A stretch of DNA of 64,000 nt from Allomuricauda sp. F6463D (GTDB taxonomy: Bacteria > Bacteroidota > Bacteroidia > Flavobacteriales > Flavobacteriaceae). The stretch is taken from assembly GCF_023015965.1 (NCBI RefSeq), contig NZ_JALKAN010000001.1, positions 310,001-374,000 of the forward strand, given 5' to 3'. The position numbers were made by a program, and so were the translations under genes. Every line of letters begins with the position of its first letter. Position 1 is the first letter of the stretch. Of this stretch, positions 18,922 to 29,253 are shown piece by piece. The notes below the pieces were generated by a model. That model was not told the origin of the DNA. It made no database searches and saw nothing but the letters and a program-made list of their open reading frames with translations.

Positions 18922-20022
18922 CTATAAGTTTCTGGTCAATTTTTTCACAATGGAATGATCAGCTAAAAATCCTTTTAAAATTACCTTTATAGCTGTATAT
19001 CCTGGGACGGCAACCACCATTCCAACGACACCAAAAAGAAGTCCGGCAATAATAATGACCAAGAAAATTTCTAATGGGTGAGACTTTACACTGGTGGAAA
19101 AAATAAAGGGCTGTGAAAAGAAATTATCAATGAGTTGACCTATGGTCAAACCTATTAAAACATATAACGCTTTAGGTAAAATCACAGTGCTAAAATCTGC
19201 ACCTAAATAACTTGTCATGGTAAGAACGATCATCGTTACTCCACCAATGATCGGACCTATGTATGGAACAATATTAAAAAGGGCACACAAGAATGCAATT
19301 ACGATGGCATTTTCCACACCAACAATTAAAAGTGAGATGGTATAAATAACAAAGAGGATAAAAAGCTGAAGTAATATTCCAGCAAAGTATCTGGAAAGCA
19401 AATTATTTATTTTATCGATGGATTTTACCAAGTTGCTTTCTTTGTTATCTGGAACAAAAGTCAAGATGCCATTTTGCATCAACTTGCTATCTTTTAAAAA
19501 GAAAAAAGAAATAAAGATTACCGAAAAAAGACCAACACTAAAACTACTCAATGTATTCACAAACGAATTAAGAAAATCAGGAATAAATCCTAGATTCAAC
19601 CCTTTCAATACATTTTCTTCAATATGGGATTGATTCAGTAAATTGGTAAAACTTCCCGTTGAAGCACCAAAATAGTCCAAGGTTTGCAAGTACAACGTAT
19701 TAAGGTCTCCTCTGAGCGCTTCAATATCCAGTAAGGATAGATTTTTGCTCTGTTCCGCTATGAGTGGAATAAATAGAGCGAGAATACCTAAAAAAATGGA
19801 TAACATAAAAACCATTGTGACCACAACGGCCAATGTATTTGGAAACTTGAGCTTGTTGCGCAAGAAAATCACAACTGGTCTGCCCAATAGTGCCAAAACA
19901 GCAGCTATGGCCAAATAGGCCAGTACCGATTGTATTTTGTAGAAAAACCAACAGATCAATACGACACTGACCATAATGGCCACAGCCCGTAATATTCCGT
20001 TAGCAATTATTTTTGAATTCAT
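18922..20022 (-). CDS. AI-2E / PerM family transporter
   Basis: 366 residues with about eight membrane helices in the usual pattern: two N-terminal pairs, a soluble central stretch (~90-150), then GPIIGG (~255-260) and a C-terminal helix pair. The family (UPF0118) includes AI-2 exporter TqsA and Na+/H+ antiporter-like members; the substrate here is not predictable. It sits between a DUF4159 gene (3-bp gap) and a methyltransferase gene (7 bp) in the tsaD operon. Confidence 0.88.
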   Translation of the reverse strand: MNSKIIANGILRAVAIMVSVVLICWFFYKIQSVLAYLAIAAVLALLGRPVVIFLRNKLKFPNTLAVVVTMVFMLSIFLGILALFIPLIAEQSKNLSLLDIEALRGDLNTLYLQTLDYFGASTGSFTNLLNQSHIEENVLKGLNLGFIPDFLNSFVNTLSSFSVGLFSVIFISFFFLKDSKLMQNGILTFVPDNKESNLVKSIDKINNLLSRYFAGILLQLFILFVIYTISLLIVGVENAIVIAFLCALFNIVPYIGPIIGGVTMIVLTMTSYLGADFSTVILPKALYVLIGLTIGQLIDNFFSQPFIFSTSVKSHPLEIFLVIIIAGLLFGVVGMVVAVPGYTAIKVILKGFLADHSIVKKLTRNL

Positions 20023-20025
20023 TAA

Positions 20026-20676
20026 TTAACTTTTAAATGCGTACTCCACGATGTTCGCTCCCATTTGCAACGCTTTTAAACGAACCTCTTCAGGATCGTT
20101 GTGCACTGCTGGATCTTCCCAACCATCACCCAGGTCGGATTCGTAGGTGTACAACAGAATAAGTCTTCCTTTTTCAAAAATTCCCAAAGCCTGTGGTCTT
20201 TTACCATCGTGCTCATGAACTTTGGGCAAACCTTCTGGAAACTTGTACTTTTGGGAAAAAATTGGATGGTCGGAACCTAGCTCTTCCAGTGGTTTATCTG
20301 GAAATACTTTTTCCAGTTCTCTTTTTAAATATGGCTCCATACCATAATTATCATCAATATGTAAAAAGCCTCCCGACAATAGGTACGTTTTTAAATTTTG
20401 TACTTCTTCCTCAGTAAAAAAAACATTACCGTGCCCTGTCATGTGCAAAAAGGGGTATTTAAAAATGGAAACACTCCCTGCTTCCACGGTTTCCGGTTCG
20501 GGATTAATTGTTGTATCTATGTTTGTGTTGCAAAATTGAATTAAATTAGGAAGTGCAGTGGGGTTGGAGTACCAATCGCCGCCGCCGCCATATTTAAGTA
20601 CGGCAATTTGTTGGGCATTTACGTGCATTATCGCACAGCACACCATAAATAGCAGTAAATGGGTATATTGTTTCAT
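20026..20676 (-). CDS. DUF4159 domain protein, exported
   Basis: 216 residues starting at the ATG at 20676 (MKQYTHLLLF). An in-frame start at 20727 would bury the signal peptide. The signal is cleaved near VNAQQ. The mature part has KYGGGGDWYSNP, then FLHMTGHG and GGFLHIDDNYGM, the DUF4159 pattern with a glutamine-amidotransferase-like fold. A molecular role is not established. Related proteins are often encoded near MoxR/DUF58-type gliding or stress clusters, but here it lies within the tsaD operon. Likely periplasmic. Confidence 0.82.
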   Translation of the reverse strand: MKQYTHLLLFMVCCAIMHVNAQQIAVLKYGGGGDWYSNPTALPNLIQFCNTNIDTTINPEPETVEAGSVSIFKYPFLHMTGHGNVFFTEEEVQNLKTYLLSGGFLHIDDNYGMEPYLKRELEKVFPDKPLEELGSDHPIFSQKYKFPEGLPKVHEHDGKRPQALGIFEKGRLILLYTYESDLGDGWEDPAVHNDPEEVRLKALQMGANIVEYAFKS

Positions 20677-20742
20677 GTTTGCAAGCTTAACAAGCCCTTC
20701 AAAAATAGGGGATCCATTTTTAAACAATGAAGAGCTCTTTTT

Positions 20743-21450
20743 TTAGTTGTTGATAATGGCCACTGTTGTGCAGGCAACCAATGCTGCAGTTTCGGTACGA
20801 AGTCGGTTTCTTCCCAAAGAAATGGGAATGTAACCTTTATCTTTTGCTAAGTCAATTTCCTCTTTGGAAAAATCACCTTCAGGTCCGATTAATATAGTCG
20901 CATCGTTATCGGCGATCATTCTTCGTTTAAGTTCCATTTTTTCCCCCTCTTGGCAATGAGCTATGAATTTGAAGCCTGAAGAAATATCTGTCTCTAGGAA
21001 TTCCTTAAAAGAAATGGCAGGATTTAATTGAGGTAGAACGGTTTGTAACGATTGTTTCATGGCAGATTGGAGAACACGCTCCATCCGTTCCATTTTAACA
21101 ATCTTTCTTTCGGAATGATCACAGATAATCGGGGTGATTTCGTCCATTCCAATCTCGGTAGCTTTCTCCAAAAACCATTCGTATCGATCGTTCATTTTGG
21201 TAGGGGCGACCACCATGTGAAGTTTGTACCGTTTGGGGACAGATTTACGATGTGATATGATATATGCTTTACATTTTTTTTGATCTGGATCCAAAATTTC
21301 AGCTTCATACAAATATCCTTTACCATTGGTAATGTGTACAATATCTCCTTTGGATTTCCGCAATACCCGCACAATGTGCTTACTTTCATCAGAAGGAAAA
21401 ATAAATTGTTTGGCACTATTGTCCAGCGATGGGTTATAGAAAAGTTGCAT
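20743..21450 (-). CDS. rsmE: 16S rRNA (uracil1498-N3)-methyltransferase
   Basis: 235 residues from the ATG at 21450 (MQLFYNP), the usual family length. A longer frame to 21552 would run deep into tsaD and is rejected. The N-terminal PUA-like domain (to ~70) is followed by a SPOUT knot with IGPEGDF (188-194) and LGRNRLRTETA (212-222), which bind SAM. It methylates N3 of U1498 in 16S rRNA. It follows tsaD by 19 bp. Confidence 0.95.
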   Translation of the reverse strand: MQLFYNPSLDNSAKQFIFPSDESKHIVRVLRKSKGDIVHITNGKGYLYEAEILDPDQKKCKAYIISHRKSVPKRYKLHMVVAPTKMNDRYEWFLEKATEIGMDEITPIICDHSERKIVKMERMERVLQSAMKQSLQTVLPQLNPAISFKEFLETDISSGFKFIAHCQEGEKMELKRRMIADNDATILIGPEGDFSKEEIDLAKDKGYIPISLGRNRLRTETAALVACTTVAIINN

Positions 21451-21469
21451 AGCTAAGCGTATAAATGGT

Positions 21470-22498
21470 TTAACCGCCAATGGCATAACGAGCTTTGGCG
21501 GCAATACTTTGATCTGTAAACTCCCCTTTTTGATATTTGAGGAAACCGACAATACCGATCATAGCGGCATTGTCCGTGCAATACTCAAATTTAGGGATAA
21601 AGGTTGTCCATCCCAAGTTTTGCTCCGCTTCTCGGAGTCGGTCCCTAATCCCTGAATTGGCAGCGACCCCGCCACCAATGGCAATAACATGGATATTGGT
21701 TTGTTTAACGGCCATTTGTAGTTTTCCCATCAATATTTCCATTATGGTAAATTGTACCGATGCACAAATGTCGTTTATGTTTTCCGAGATAAAATCTGGA
21801 TTCTTTTGGGTCTCTCGCTGTAAAAAATACAAAATGCTGGTTTTTAGACCACTAAAGCTAAAGTTCAATCCGTCAACTTTGGGTTTGGGAAACTTAAACG
21901 CACTGGGGTTCCCATGTTTTGCATATTTGTCGATCAAAGGACCTCCTGGATAGGGCAGCCCCATCAATTTTGCACTCTTATCAAAGGCTTCACCAACCGC
22001 ATCATCCAAAGTTTCACCCAATACTTCCATGGTAAAATGATCGGAAACCTTGACAATTTGAGTATGTCCTCCGCTAATGGTCATTGCTAAAAAAGGAAAT
22101 GGTGGAACAGTTTGGCTTTCATCATCAATAAAATGAGCCAATATATGAGCTTCCATATGGTTTACCTCGATCAATGGAATGTTAAGGCCTAATGCCAAGG
22201 ACTTTGCAAAAGACGTGCCCACCAACAAAGAACCCATAAGTCCTGGGCCTCTGGTAAAAGCTATGGCGGATAGTTGTTTTTTATCGATATTTGCCTTGGC
22301 CAAAGCTTGGTGTACAACCGGAACAATATTTTGTTGATGTGCCCTTGAGGCCAACTCTGGGACAACACCCCCATATTGCTTGTGGATTTCTTGCGTAGCT
22401 ACCACATTGCTGAGTACTTTTGTATTGCAAAGTACGGCAGCAGATGTGTCATCGCAAGAGGATTCAATGGCAAGAATGTATTTTTTTTGATTTTCCAC
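21470..22498 (-). CDS. tsaD: tRNA N6-adenosine threonylcarbamoyltransferase
   Basis: 342 residues with a GTG start. The opening ILAIESSCDDTSAA and the metal ligands His114 and His118 in NHMEAHI identify TsaD, which transfers threonylcarbamoyl to A37 of ANN-reading tRNAs together with TsaB and TsaE. It is the first gene of a five-gene leftward operon. The GTG is 81 bp from the annotated TTG of divergent tamB, and only 5 bp from another possible tamB start. A good -7 box lies 25 bp upstream. Confidence 0.97.
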   Translation of the reverse strand: MENQKKYILAIESSCDDTSAAVLCNTKVLSNVVATQEIHKQYGGVVPELASRAHQQNIVPVVHQALAKANIDKKQLSAIAFTRGPGLMGSLLVGTSFAKSLALGLNIPLIEVNHMEAHILAHFIDDESQTVPPFPFLAMTISGGHTQIVKVSDHFTMEVLGETLDDAVGEAFDKSAKLMGLPYPGGPLIDKYAKHGNPSAFKFPKPKVDGLNFSFSGLKTSILYFLQRETQKNPDFISENINDICASVQFTIMEILMGKLQMAVKQTNIHVIAIGGGVAANSGIRDRLREAEQNLGWTTFIPKFEYCTDNAAMIGIVGFLKYQKGEFTDQSIAAKARYAIGG

Positions 22499-22523
22499 GC
22501 GTTTTGGAACAAAAATTGATCGT

Positions 22524-22552
22524 CAAAGGTAAAACATAAAAGCCCTATCAAA
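22524..22552 (-). promoter_or_regulatory. Promoter of the tsaD operon
   Basis: Read leftward, TACCTTTG (22531-22524) matches the consensus TAnnTTTG. A TTTG (22552-22549) lies 17 bases upstream as a possible -33 element. The leader would be about 20 bases. The site sits within the sequence that would encode the first residues of divergent tamB. Confidence 0.7.
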
Positions 22553-22579
22553 AAACTTCGTAAAATACTGTTACGTTTC

Positions 22580-25500
22580 TTGTTGGCCATCATCCTTATT
22601 TTGGTATTGGGGTCGTTGGTGTTTTCGTTGCCGGTGGTGCAGACCAAATTGGGTAAATACGCAATGGATTCACTTAATGAAAAGTTTGGGACAAACATTC
22701 AGATAGACCGGATAGGTGTGTCACTTTTCAACTTAAATGCAGGTATTAAAGGTGTTTATATCGAGGATTACAAGAAGGATACATTAATTTATGTCCACAA
22801 ATTATCCACTTCCATTTTAAACCTTAGCAATATGGTCGATAACAAAATGGAGTTTGGCGATATAGAGTTGGATGGTCTTGTGTTTAATTTAAAGACGTAT
22901 GAAGCAGAAACAAATACAAATTTAGACGTGTTTGTTGCAAAGCTTGATGATGGTAAACCCCGGGACCCTGAAACCCCTCCGTTCTTTATGTCCTCCGATG
23001 AGATTCAAATAAATAATGGAAAGTTCAGGTTGATCAATGAAAATTTGGAAGCCCAAGAGGTGTTGAATTTCTCCGAAATTGAGATTTTGGCCCAAGATTT
23101 TCAGATTCTTGGGCCAGATGTTTCACTAAAGATAGATAATTTGTCCACCTTGGCGAAAAGAGGAATCCGTCTTAAAAACATGGCTACGGATTTTAAATAT
23201 ACCAAGCAACAAATGCGCTTCGATTCCCTTTTAATAGATACCGAACAATCAGAGTTAAAGGGAAATATTGTATTTGACTATGAGCGAGAAGATTTGGCCA
23301 ATTTTGTTGATTTGGTTAAAATAGATGCCAACTTTGTGGATTCTTCCGTGGCACTCAACGAAATCAATGCCTTTTTCAATGAATTTGGGGAGGATAAAAT
23401 AGTGAACTTTACAGGAGACTTTTCTGGCGTACTCAACCAATTACAAATTGAAGACCTATTTCTTTTTACGGATAATACTGGTATTCGCGGAGATTTTAGG
23501 TTCGACAACATGTTCAGTGAGCAAGCACCGTTTGTTTTGATAGGAGAGATAGATAATTTAACTTCTAGCTATTACCAGCTCAGAAGTATATTGCCAGATA
23601 TTTTGGGTAGGAACATTCCAGAATCGGTACAAAAGTTAGGCCAGTTTACGGTTAGGGGGGATGCAGAGATCACGGAGACTTCAATAGATGTTACCGTTAA
23701 TTTGAATACTGCGGTAGGTGGTAGCTACGTAGACTTACAAATGACCAATGTGCAAACTATCGAGGACGCATCTTATATTGGGTTTATTTCATTGATTGAT
23801 TTTGATCTGGGTGAATTTATAGAAAATGCCGACCTAGGCTTGGCTTCCATGGATATGAATGTGGAAGGAAAGGGGTTTGTAGCGGAAAGTTTGAACACCG
23901 ATATTTCGGGCGATGTTTATAAGTTTGAGTTTAATGGCTACGAGTATAACAAAATTAATGTAACGGGAATACTAAGAAACCAACTCTTCGATGGTGTCCT
24001 GTTGTGCAACGATGACAATTTTAGGTTCGATTTTCAGGGATTGGCCAATTTTGGCGAACGTGAGAACAAATTTAATTTTGTGGCGGCAGTGGACTATGCA
24101 GACTTAAAAAAGTTAAACTTCATCAATGATAGTGTTTCTGTGTTCAAGGGACACGTAGATATGGATATCGAGGGCAATAACTTGGACGATATGGCTGGAC
24201 AGTTGCGCTTTTCCAATACTACGTATCAAAATATAAACGACACCTATTATTTTGAAGATTTCACGGTAAACTCTTCTTTTGATCAAGATACCGTTAGAAC
24301 TATCGAAATAAATTCTCCAGATATAATTACAGGTTATATGAGAGGTAGTTTTAAGGTGAATGAATTGGGGCAACTTGTCCAAAATTCCATAGGTAGTATT
24401 TACACCAATTACCAACCTTTCAAAATCTCCGATGGGCAACATTTGGACTTTAACTTTAAAATTTATAATAAAATAGTTGATGTCTTCGTGCCGGAAATGG
24501 CCTTTGATGCCAATACGTTTATCCGAGGGGCCATTGAAGCGGACAAGAGTGATTTTAAACTTACGTTCAAATCGCCAAGTATCCAGGCGTTTGGGAATAA
24601 GTTTGATAATATTGAACTGAAAATAGACAATAAAAACCCACTTTTCAACACCTTCGTCTCTGTTGAGGACATGTCCACTGTGTATTATGATATTAAGGAT
24701 TTTAGCCTTATCAACACCACATTAAAAGATACATTGTTCTTTAGAACCGAGTTTAAAGGAGGCAGCGAATATGACGATAGTTACAATCTAAACTTTTACC
24801 ACACCTTCAATAATAATAACCGGTCCGTAATTGGACTTAAAAAATCGGACGTTAGCTTCAAGGGCAATACTTGGGTGCTCAACAAAGATGGTAACAGTAA
24901 GAACAAGGTAATTTTCAACAGTTCCTTGGACAGTATCCTAATCGAGGACGTGGTTATGGACAATAACAATGAAGAACAGATTCGCTTAAGAGGAGAATTT
25001 GCGGATTCTACCTATAAGGATTTGGACCTACAGTTTAAATTGGTTTCCCTTGATAAAATAACACCGGCCATCGATAGCCTAAAAATGAATGGGGAAGTAG
25101 ATGGTTTTCTGAATATTTTACAAAAGGATGGAAAGTATTTGCCTACCTCTAGCTTAAACATCAAGAATTTTAGCATCAACCACATGAGAATGGGTGATTT
25201 GGAAGTTGGTATTTATGGAAATAATGATTTAACGGAATTTGGGATAAGTACATGGTTGATCGATGATGGAAAGGAAAGATTGAGTATTAATGGTAAGATT
25301 CTCAATAACAACAATGAACAAAACTTGGATTTGGCAGCTAATTTTTCAGATTTTGCCTTGGAACCCTTCATGCCTTTAGGTCAGGACATAATTTCCAACA
25401 TACGTGGAAAACTTAGTGGAAATACAACCATTACCGGAAATGTGAAAAATCCATCTATCAATGGTATACTAAGTTTGAATGATGCGGGGATTGGAATACC

Positions 25501-27034
25501 TTACCTCAATGTAGATTATGATTTTGCTCCCAATTCCAAAGTGCGACTATTCGATCAGACTTTTTATTTTGAAAATGTGCAATTGTCCGATGTGGAGGAA
25601 GGGACAACAGCAACTTTGGACGGTACTATTGGGCATACAGGTTTTGATGATTGGTATTTAGGATTGGATGTTGATACCAAAAATGACCGTTTCATGATAT
25701 TAAACACTGATTTTGATGATGAATCATTGTACTACGGTACAGGCTTTATAAATGGGACAGGTAGTATTTATGGTGCAATAGATGCCTTGACAATTTCTGT
25801 GGACGCCACCACGGCCGAAGGAACCTCCCTTAAAATACCTCTGAGCGATGTTACCAGTGTTGGAGATTACTCCTTTATCAATTTCTTGGAAAAAGGGCAA
25901 TCCAGCTCTTTTGAGCAAGAGCGGGTATTGGATGAATACAAGGGATTGGAAATGGCTTTTGATCTCGCTGTTACGCCAGAGGCAGAAGTGGAGATTGTGA
26001 TAGACCAGAGTACAGGTAGTTCCCTAAAGGGAACAGGAGAAGGGATTTTGCTAATAGAGATCAATACCAATGGCAAATTTAATATGTATGGGGACTTTGT
26101 TGTAGTCTCGGGAGCTTACAATTTTAAATATGGCGGTGTAATCGATAAGAAGTTTAACGTTCGTCCGGGAGGTACCATTTTATGGGAAGAAGATCCCTTG
26201 GCCGCACAATTAAACTTGGAAGCCGTTTATTTATTAAACGCCAACCCGGCCCCGCTTTTGGATAACGCAGGTTATACTGGTAGGATTCCCACCGAGGTTG
26301 TTATAAGGTTGGATGGAGAGTTGGAAAGCCCTAATATTAATTTTGATATCGACTTTCCCGGAACCAACTCCGTAGTGCAATCCGAGCTCGAATACCGGTT
26401 ACAAGATCCAACCATAAAGGAACGGAATGCTATTTTTCTATTGGCACAAGGTACCTTTGTTAATCCGCAATCAGGAGGAATCAACCAACAGGCGGTTACC
26501 GGAAACCTTATTCAGACAGCATCGGGCCTTTTCAATCAAATCTTATCAGGAAACAACGATAAACTAAACTTTGGGGTGTCATACGAACAAGGATATAATG
26601 ATCCAAACGCCGACATTGCCACGGAAGATAGGATAGGGGTAACCGTTTCCACACAATTGTCCGACCGCATTTTGGTAAACGGAAGGGTAGGGGTTCCAGT
26701 GGGCGGTGTATCGGAAACCGTAGTGGCCGGAGATGTTGAGGTGCAGATACTCTTGAACGAACAAGGAACATTAAGTGCCAAAATATTCAACCGGGAAAAT
26801 CAAATACAACAATTTTTGGCAGAACGTCAAGGATACACCCAAGGAGTTGGTCTATCTTACCAAGTTGATTTTAATAGCTTCAAAGAGTTAATGCGAAAAG
26901 TGTTCAACAAACAAGAAAAAGAGGAAGAGGAAACTGAACCTTTACCTCAAATTCAATCTACACAGGTAATGGGAAAAGATAGCCTGATTCGTTTCTCTGC
27001 TAAGCCTATAAATGACCAAAAACCAATCAAATAG
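22580..27034 (+). CDS. tamB: TamB/DUF490 translocation and assembly module protein
   Basis: 1484 residues from a TTG at 22580. The start is uncertain: the frame stays open back to 22520 without ATG (Lys-Ser-Pro-Ile-Lys-Lys-Leu-Arg before the TTG), and basic residues before the membrane helix look like part of the real protein. Residues ~1-20 form one inner-membrane helix. A very long periplasmic beta-groove region follows with repeated short strands, and the TamB C-terminal domain fills ~1000-1440 (GAYNFKYGGVIDKKF, LNPQ-type NPQSGG, and GVPVGG). The protein spans the periplasm and helps lipid transport or outer-membrane protein assembly. A Bacteroidota version without TamA beside it is usual. 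Confidence 0.9.
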   Translation: MLAIILILVLGSLVFSLPVVQTKLGKYAMDSLNEKFGTNIQIDRIGVSLFNLNAGIKGVYIEDYKKDTLIYVHKLSTSILNLSNMVDNKMEFGDIELDGLVFNLKTYEAETNTNLDVFVAKLDDGKPRDPETPPFFMSSDEIQINNGKFRLINENLEAQEVLNFSEIEILAQDFQILGPDVSLKIDNLSTLAKRGIRLKNMATDFKYTKQQMRFDSLLIDTEQSELKGNIVFDYEREDLANFVDLVKIDANFVDSSVALNEINAFFNEFGEDKIVNFTGDFSGVLNQLQIEDLFLFTDNTGIRGDFRFDNMFSEQAPFVLIGEIDNLTSSYYQLRSILPDILGRNIPESVQKLGQFTVRGDAEITETSIDVTVNLNTAVGGSYVDLQMTNVQTIEDASYIGFISLIDFDLGEFIENADLGLASMDMNVEGKGFVAESLNTDISGDVYKFEFNGYEYNKINVTGILRNQLFDGVLLCNDDNFRFDFQGLANFGERENKFNFVAAVDYADLKKLNFINDSVSVFKGHVDMDIEGNNLDDMAGQLRFSNTTYQNINDTYYFEDFTVNSSFDQDTVRTIEINSPDIITGYMRGSFKVNELGQLVQNSIGSIYTNYQPFKISDGQHLDFNFKIYNKIVDVFVPEMAFDANTFIRGAIEADKSDFKLTFKSPSIQAFGNKFDNIELKIDNKNPLFNTFVSVEDMSTVYYDIKDFSLINTTLKDTLFFRTEFKGGSEYDDSYNLNFYHTFNNNNRSVIGLKKSDVSFKGNTWVLNKDGNSKNKVIFNSSLDSILIEDVVMDNNNEEQIRLRGEFADSTYKDLDLQFKLVSLDKITPAIDSLKMNGEVDGFLNILQKDGKYLPTSSLNIKNFSINHMRMGDLEVGIYGNNDLTEFGISTWLIDDGKERLSINGKILNNNNEQNLDLAANFSDFALEPFMPLGQDIISNIRGKLSGNTTITGNVKNPSINGILSLNDAGIGIPYLNVDYDFAPNSKVRLFDQTFYFENVQLSDVEEGTTATLDGTIGHTGFDDWYLGLDVDTKNDRFMILNTDFDDESLYYGTGFINGTGSIYGAIDALTISVDATTAEGTSLKIPLSDVTSVGDYSFINFLEKGQSSSFEQERVLDEYKGLEMAFDLAVTPEAEVEIVIDQSTGSSLKGTGEGILLIEINTNGKFNMYGDFVVVSGAYNFKYGGVIDKKFNVRPGGTILWEEDPLAAQLNLEAVYLLNANPAPLLDNAGYTGRIPTEVVIRLDGELESPNINFDIDFPGTNSVVQSELEYRLQDPTIKERNAIFLLAQGTFVNPQSGGINQQAVTGNLIQTASGLFNQILSGNNDKLNFGVSYEQGYNDPNADIATEDRIGVTVSTQLSDRILVNGRVGVPVGGVSETVVAGDVEVQILLNEQGTLSAKIFNRENQIQQFLAERQGYTQGVGLSYQVDFNSFKELMRKVFNKQEKEEEETEPLPQIQSTQVMGKDSLIRFSAKPINDQKPIK

Positions 27035-27142
27035 GTTTTATATTTTTAATGATTTTTGGATTAATTTATTACGAAAACGTTTGAGAAACCCCTAGTGTAC
27101 AAACAAAGTTATTAAGATATTCAAAATTTGCTTAAAGTTTCC

Positions 27143-27150
27143 TAGCTTTG
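27143..27150 (+). promoter_or_regulatory. -7 promoter box of pfkA-gapA
   Basis: TAGCTTTG matches TAnnTTTG and ends 17 bases before the pfkA ATG; a TTTG lies at 27127-27130 but with a short spacing. Confidence 0.6.
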
Positions 27151-27167
27151 ACCTCTTAAAAATTTAA

Positions 27168-28154
27168 ATGGCGTCAAAAATTACAAAAATAGGAGTTTTG
27201 ACCTCTGGTGGAGACTCTCCAGGAATGAATGCTGCAATTCGTTCCGTTGTCCGAACTTGTGCATATTTAAAAATTGAATGTGTAGGTGTCTACAGAGGAT
27301 ATCAAGGGATGATTGAAGGCGATTTTAAAGCTCTGGACGCGCGTAGTGTGAACAACATTATAAATAAAGGAGGAACCATTTTAAAATCGGCTCGTTGTGA
27401 TGATTTCAGAACCAAGGAAGGAAGGGAAAAAGCACACACCCAATTGATCAAAGAAGGTATTGATGCCTTTGTGGTAATTGGAGGAAACGGAAGTTTTAAA
27501 GGAGCTCTTTTGTTCAATGAAGAATATGACTTTCCGGTCATAGGTATTCCAGGGACCATCGACAATGATATCTTGGGGTCTTCGTATACCCTTGGTTTTG
27601 ATACGGCCATTAACACGGTTGTCGATGCTATTGACAAAATAAGAGATACGGCGAGTTCACACAACCGATTGTTTTTTGTTGAGGTGATGGGAAGGGATGT
27701 AGGCCATATCGCCCTTAATGCAGGTGTTGGTGCCGGAGCTGAAGAGATTTTGATTCCTGAACAGAATTTGGGATTGGAACGTTTGTTGGATTCCTTAAAA
27801 CGGAGTAAGGCCTCTGGAAAGTCTTCCAGTATAGTAATTGTGGCAGAAGGGGATAAAACAGGTAAAAATGTTTTTGAACTAAAAGAATACGTAGAGGAGC
27901 ATCTGCCCATTTATGATGTTCGAGTATCCGTTTTGGGACACATGCAACGTGGTGGTTCCCCAACTTGTTTTGACCGCGTGTTGGCAAGTAGGATGGGGGT
28001 TAAGGCTGTTGAGAGTATTTTGGAAGGGAAATCCAATTTAATGGTAGGTATTAAGGATACGAAAATGGTACTTACCCCATTGGCTGAAGCAATAAAAGCA
28101 CATACAGATATTGATGAAGAACTCATAAGGGTCTCTGATATAATGACTACATAA
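27168..28154 (+). CDS. pfkA: 6-phosphofructokinase
   Basis: 328 residues, the usual length for bacterial PFK-1. Motifs are TSGGDSPGMNAA (12-23), PGTIDND with the catalytic base Asp132 (128-134), and MGRDVGH (~174-180). It phosphorylates fructose-6-phosphate. At the nucleotide-binding motif usually written GGDGS it has GGNGS with Asn107 (codon AAC), so a metal-binding Asp seems to be changed. The presence of Gly after it favours ATP over pyrophosphate. gapA follows after 24 bp, so glycolytic genes are co-transcribed. Confidence 0.95.
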   Translation: MASKITKIGVLTSGGDSPGMNAAIRSVVRTCAYLKIECVGVYRGYQGMIEGDFKALDARSVNNIINKGGTILKSARCDDFRTKEGREKAHTQLIKEGIDAFVVIGGNGSFKGALLFNEEYDFPVIGIPGTIDNDILGSSYTLGFDTAINTVVDAIDKIRDTASSHNRLFFVEVMGRDVGHIALNAGVGAGAEEILIPEQNLGLERLLDSLKRSKASGKSSSIVIVAEGDKTGKNVFELKEYVEEHLPIYDVRVSVLGHMQRGGSPTCFDRVLASRMGVKAVESILEGKSNLMVGIKDTKMVLTPLAEAIKAHTDIDEELIRVSDIMTT

Positions 28155-29180
<1,026 letters not shown>

Positions 29181-29198
29181 TTATTAATCTTAAAGTGT

Positions 29199-29235
29199 GA
29201 TATCCTGAAGAGAAAACTTCGCTCTTCAGGATATC
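29199..29235 (+). terminator. Hairpin after gapA
   Basis: GATATCCTGAAGAG (29199-29212) pairs perfectly over 14 bp with CTCTTCAGGATATC (29222-29235). The following sequence is AT-rich without a strong U-run. It probably ends or processes the glycolytic transcript. Confidence 0.7.
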
Positions 29236-29253
29236 AATATAATATATTGACGT

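Noticed and set aside
27302..27910. 202-residue leftward open frame inside pfkA
   Set aside because: Opposite a full-length, motif-complete phosphofructokinase; no signal or domain features.
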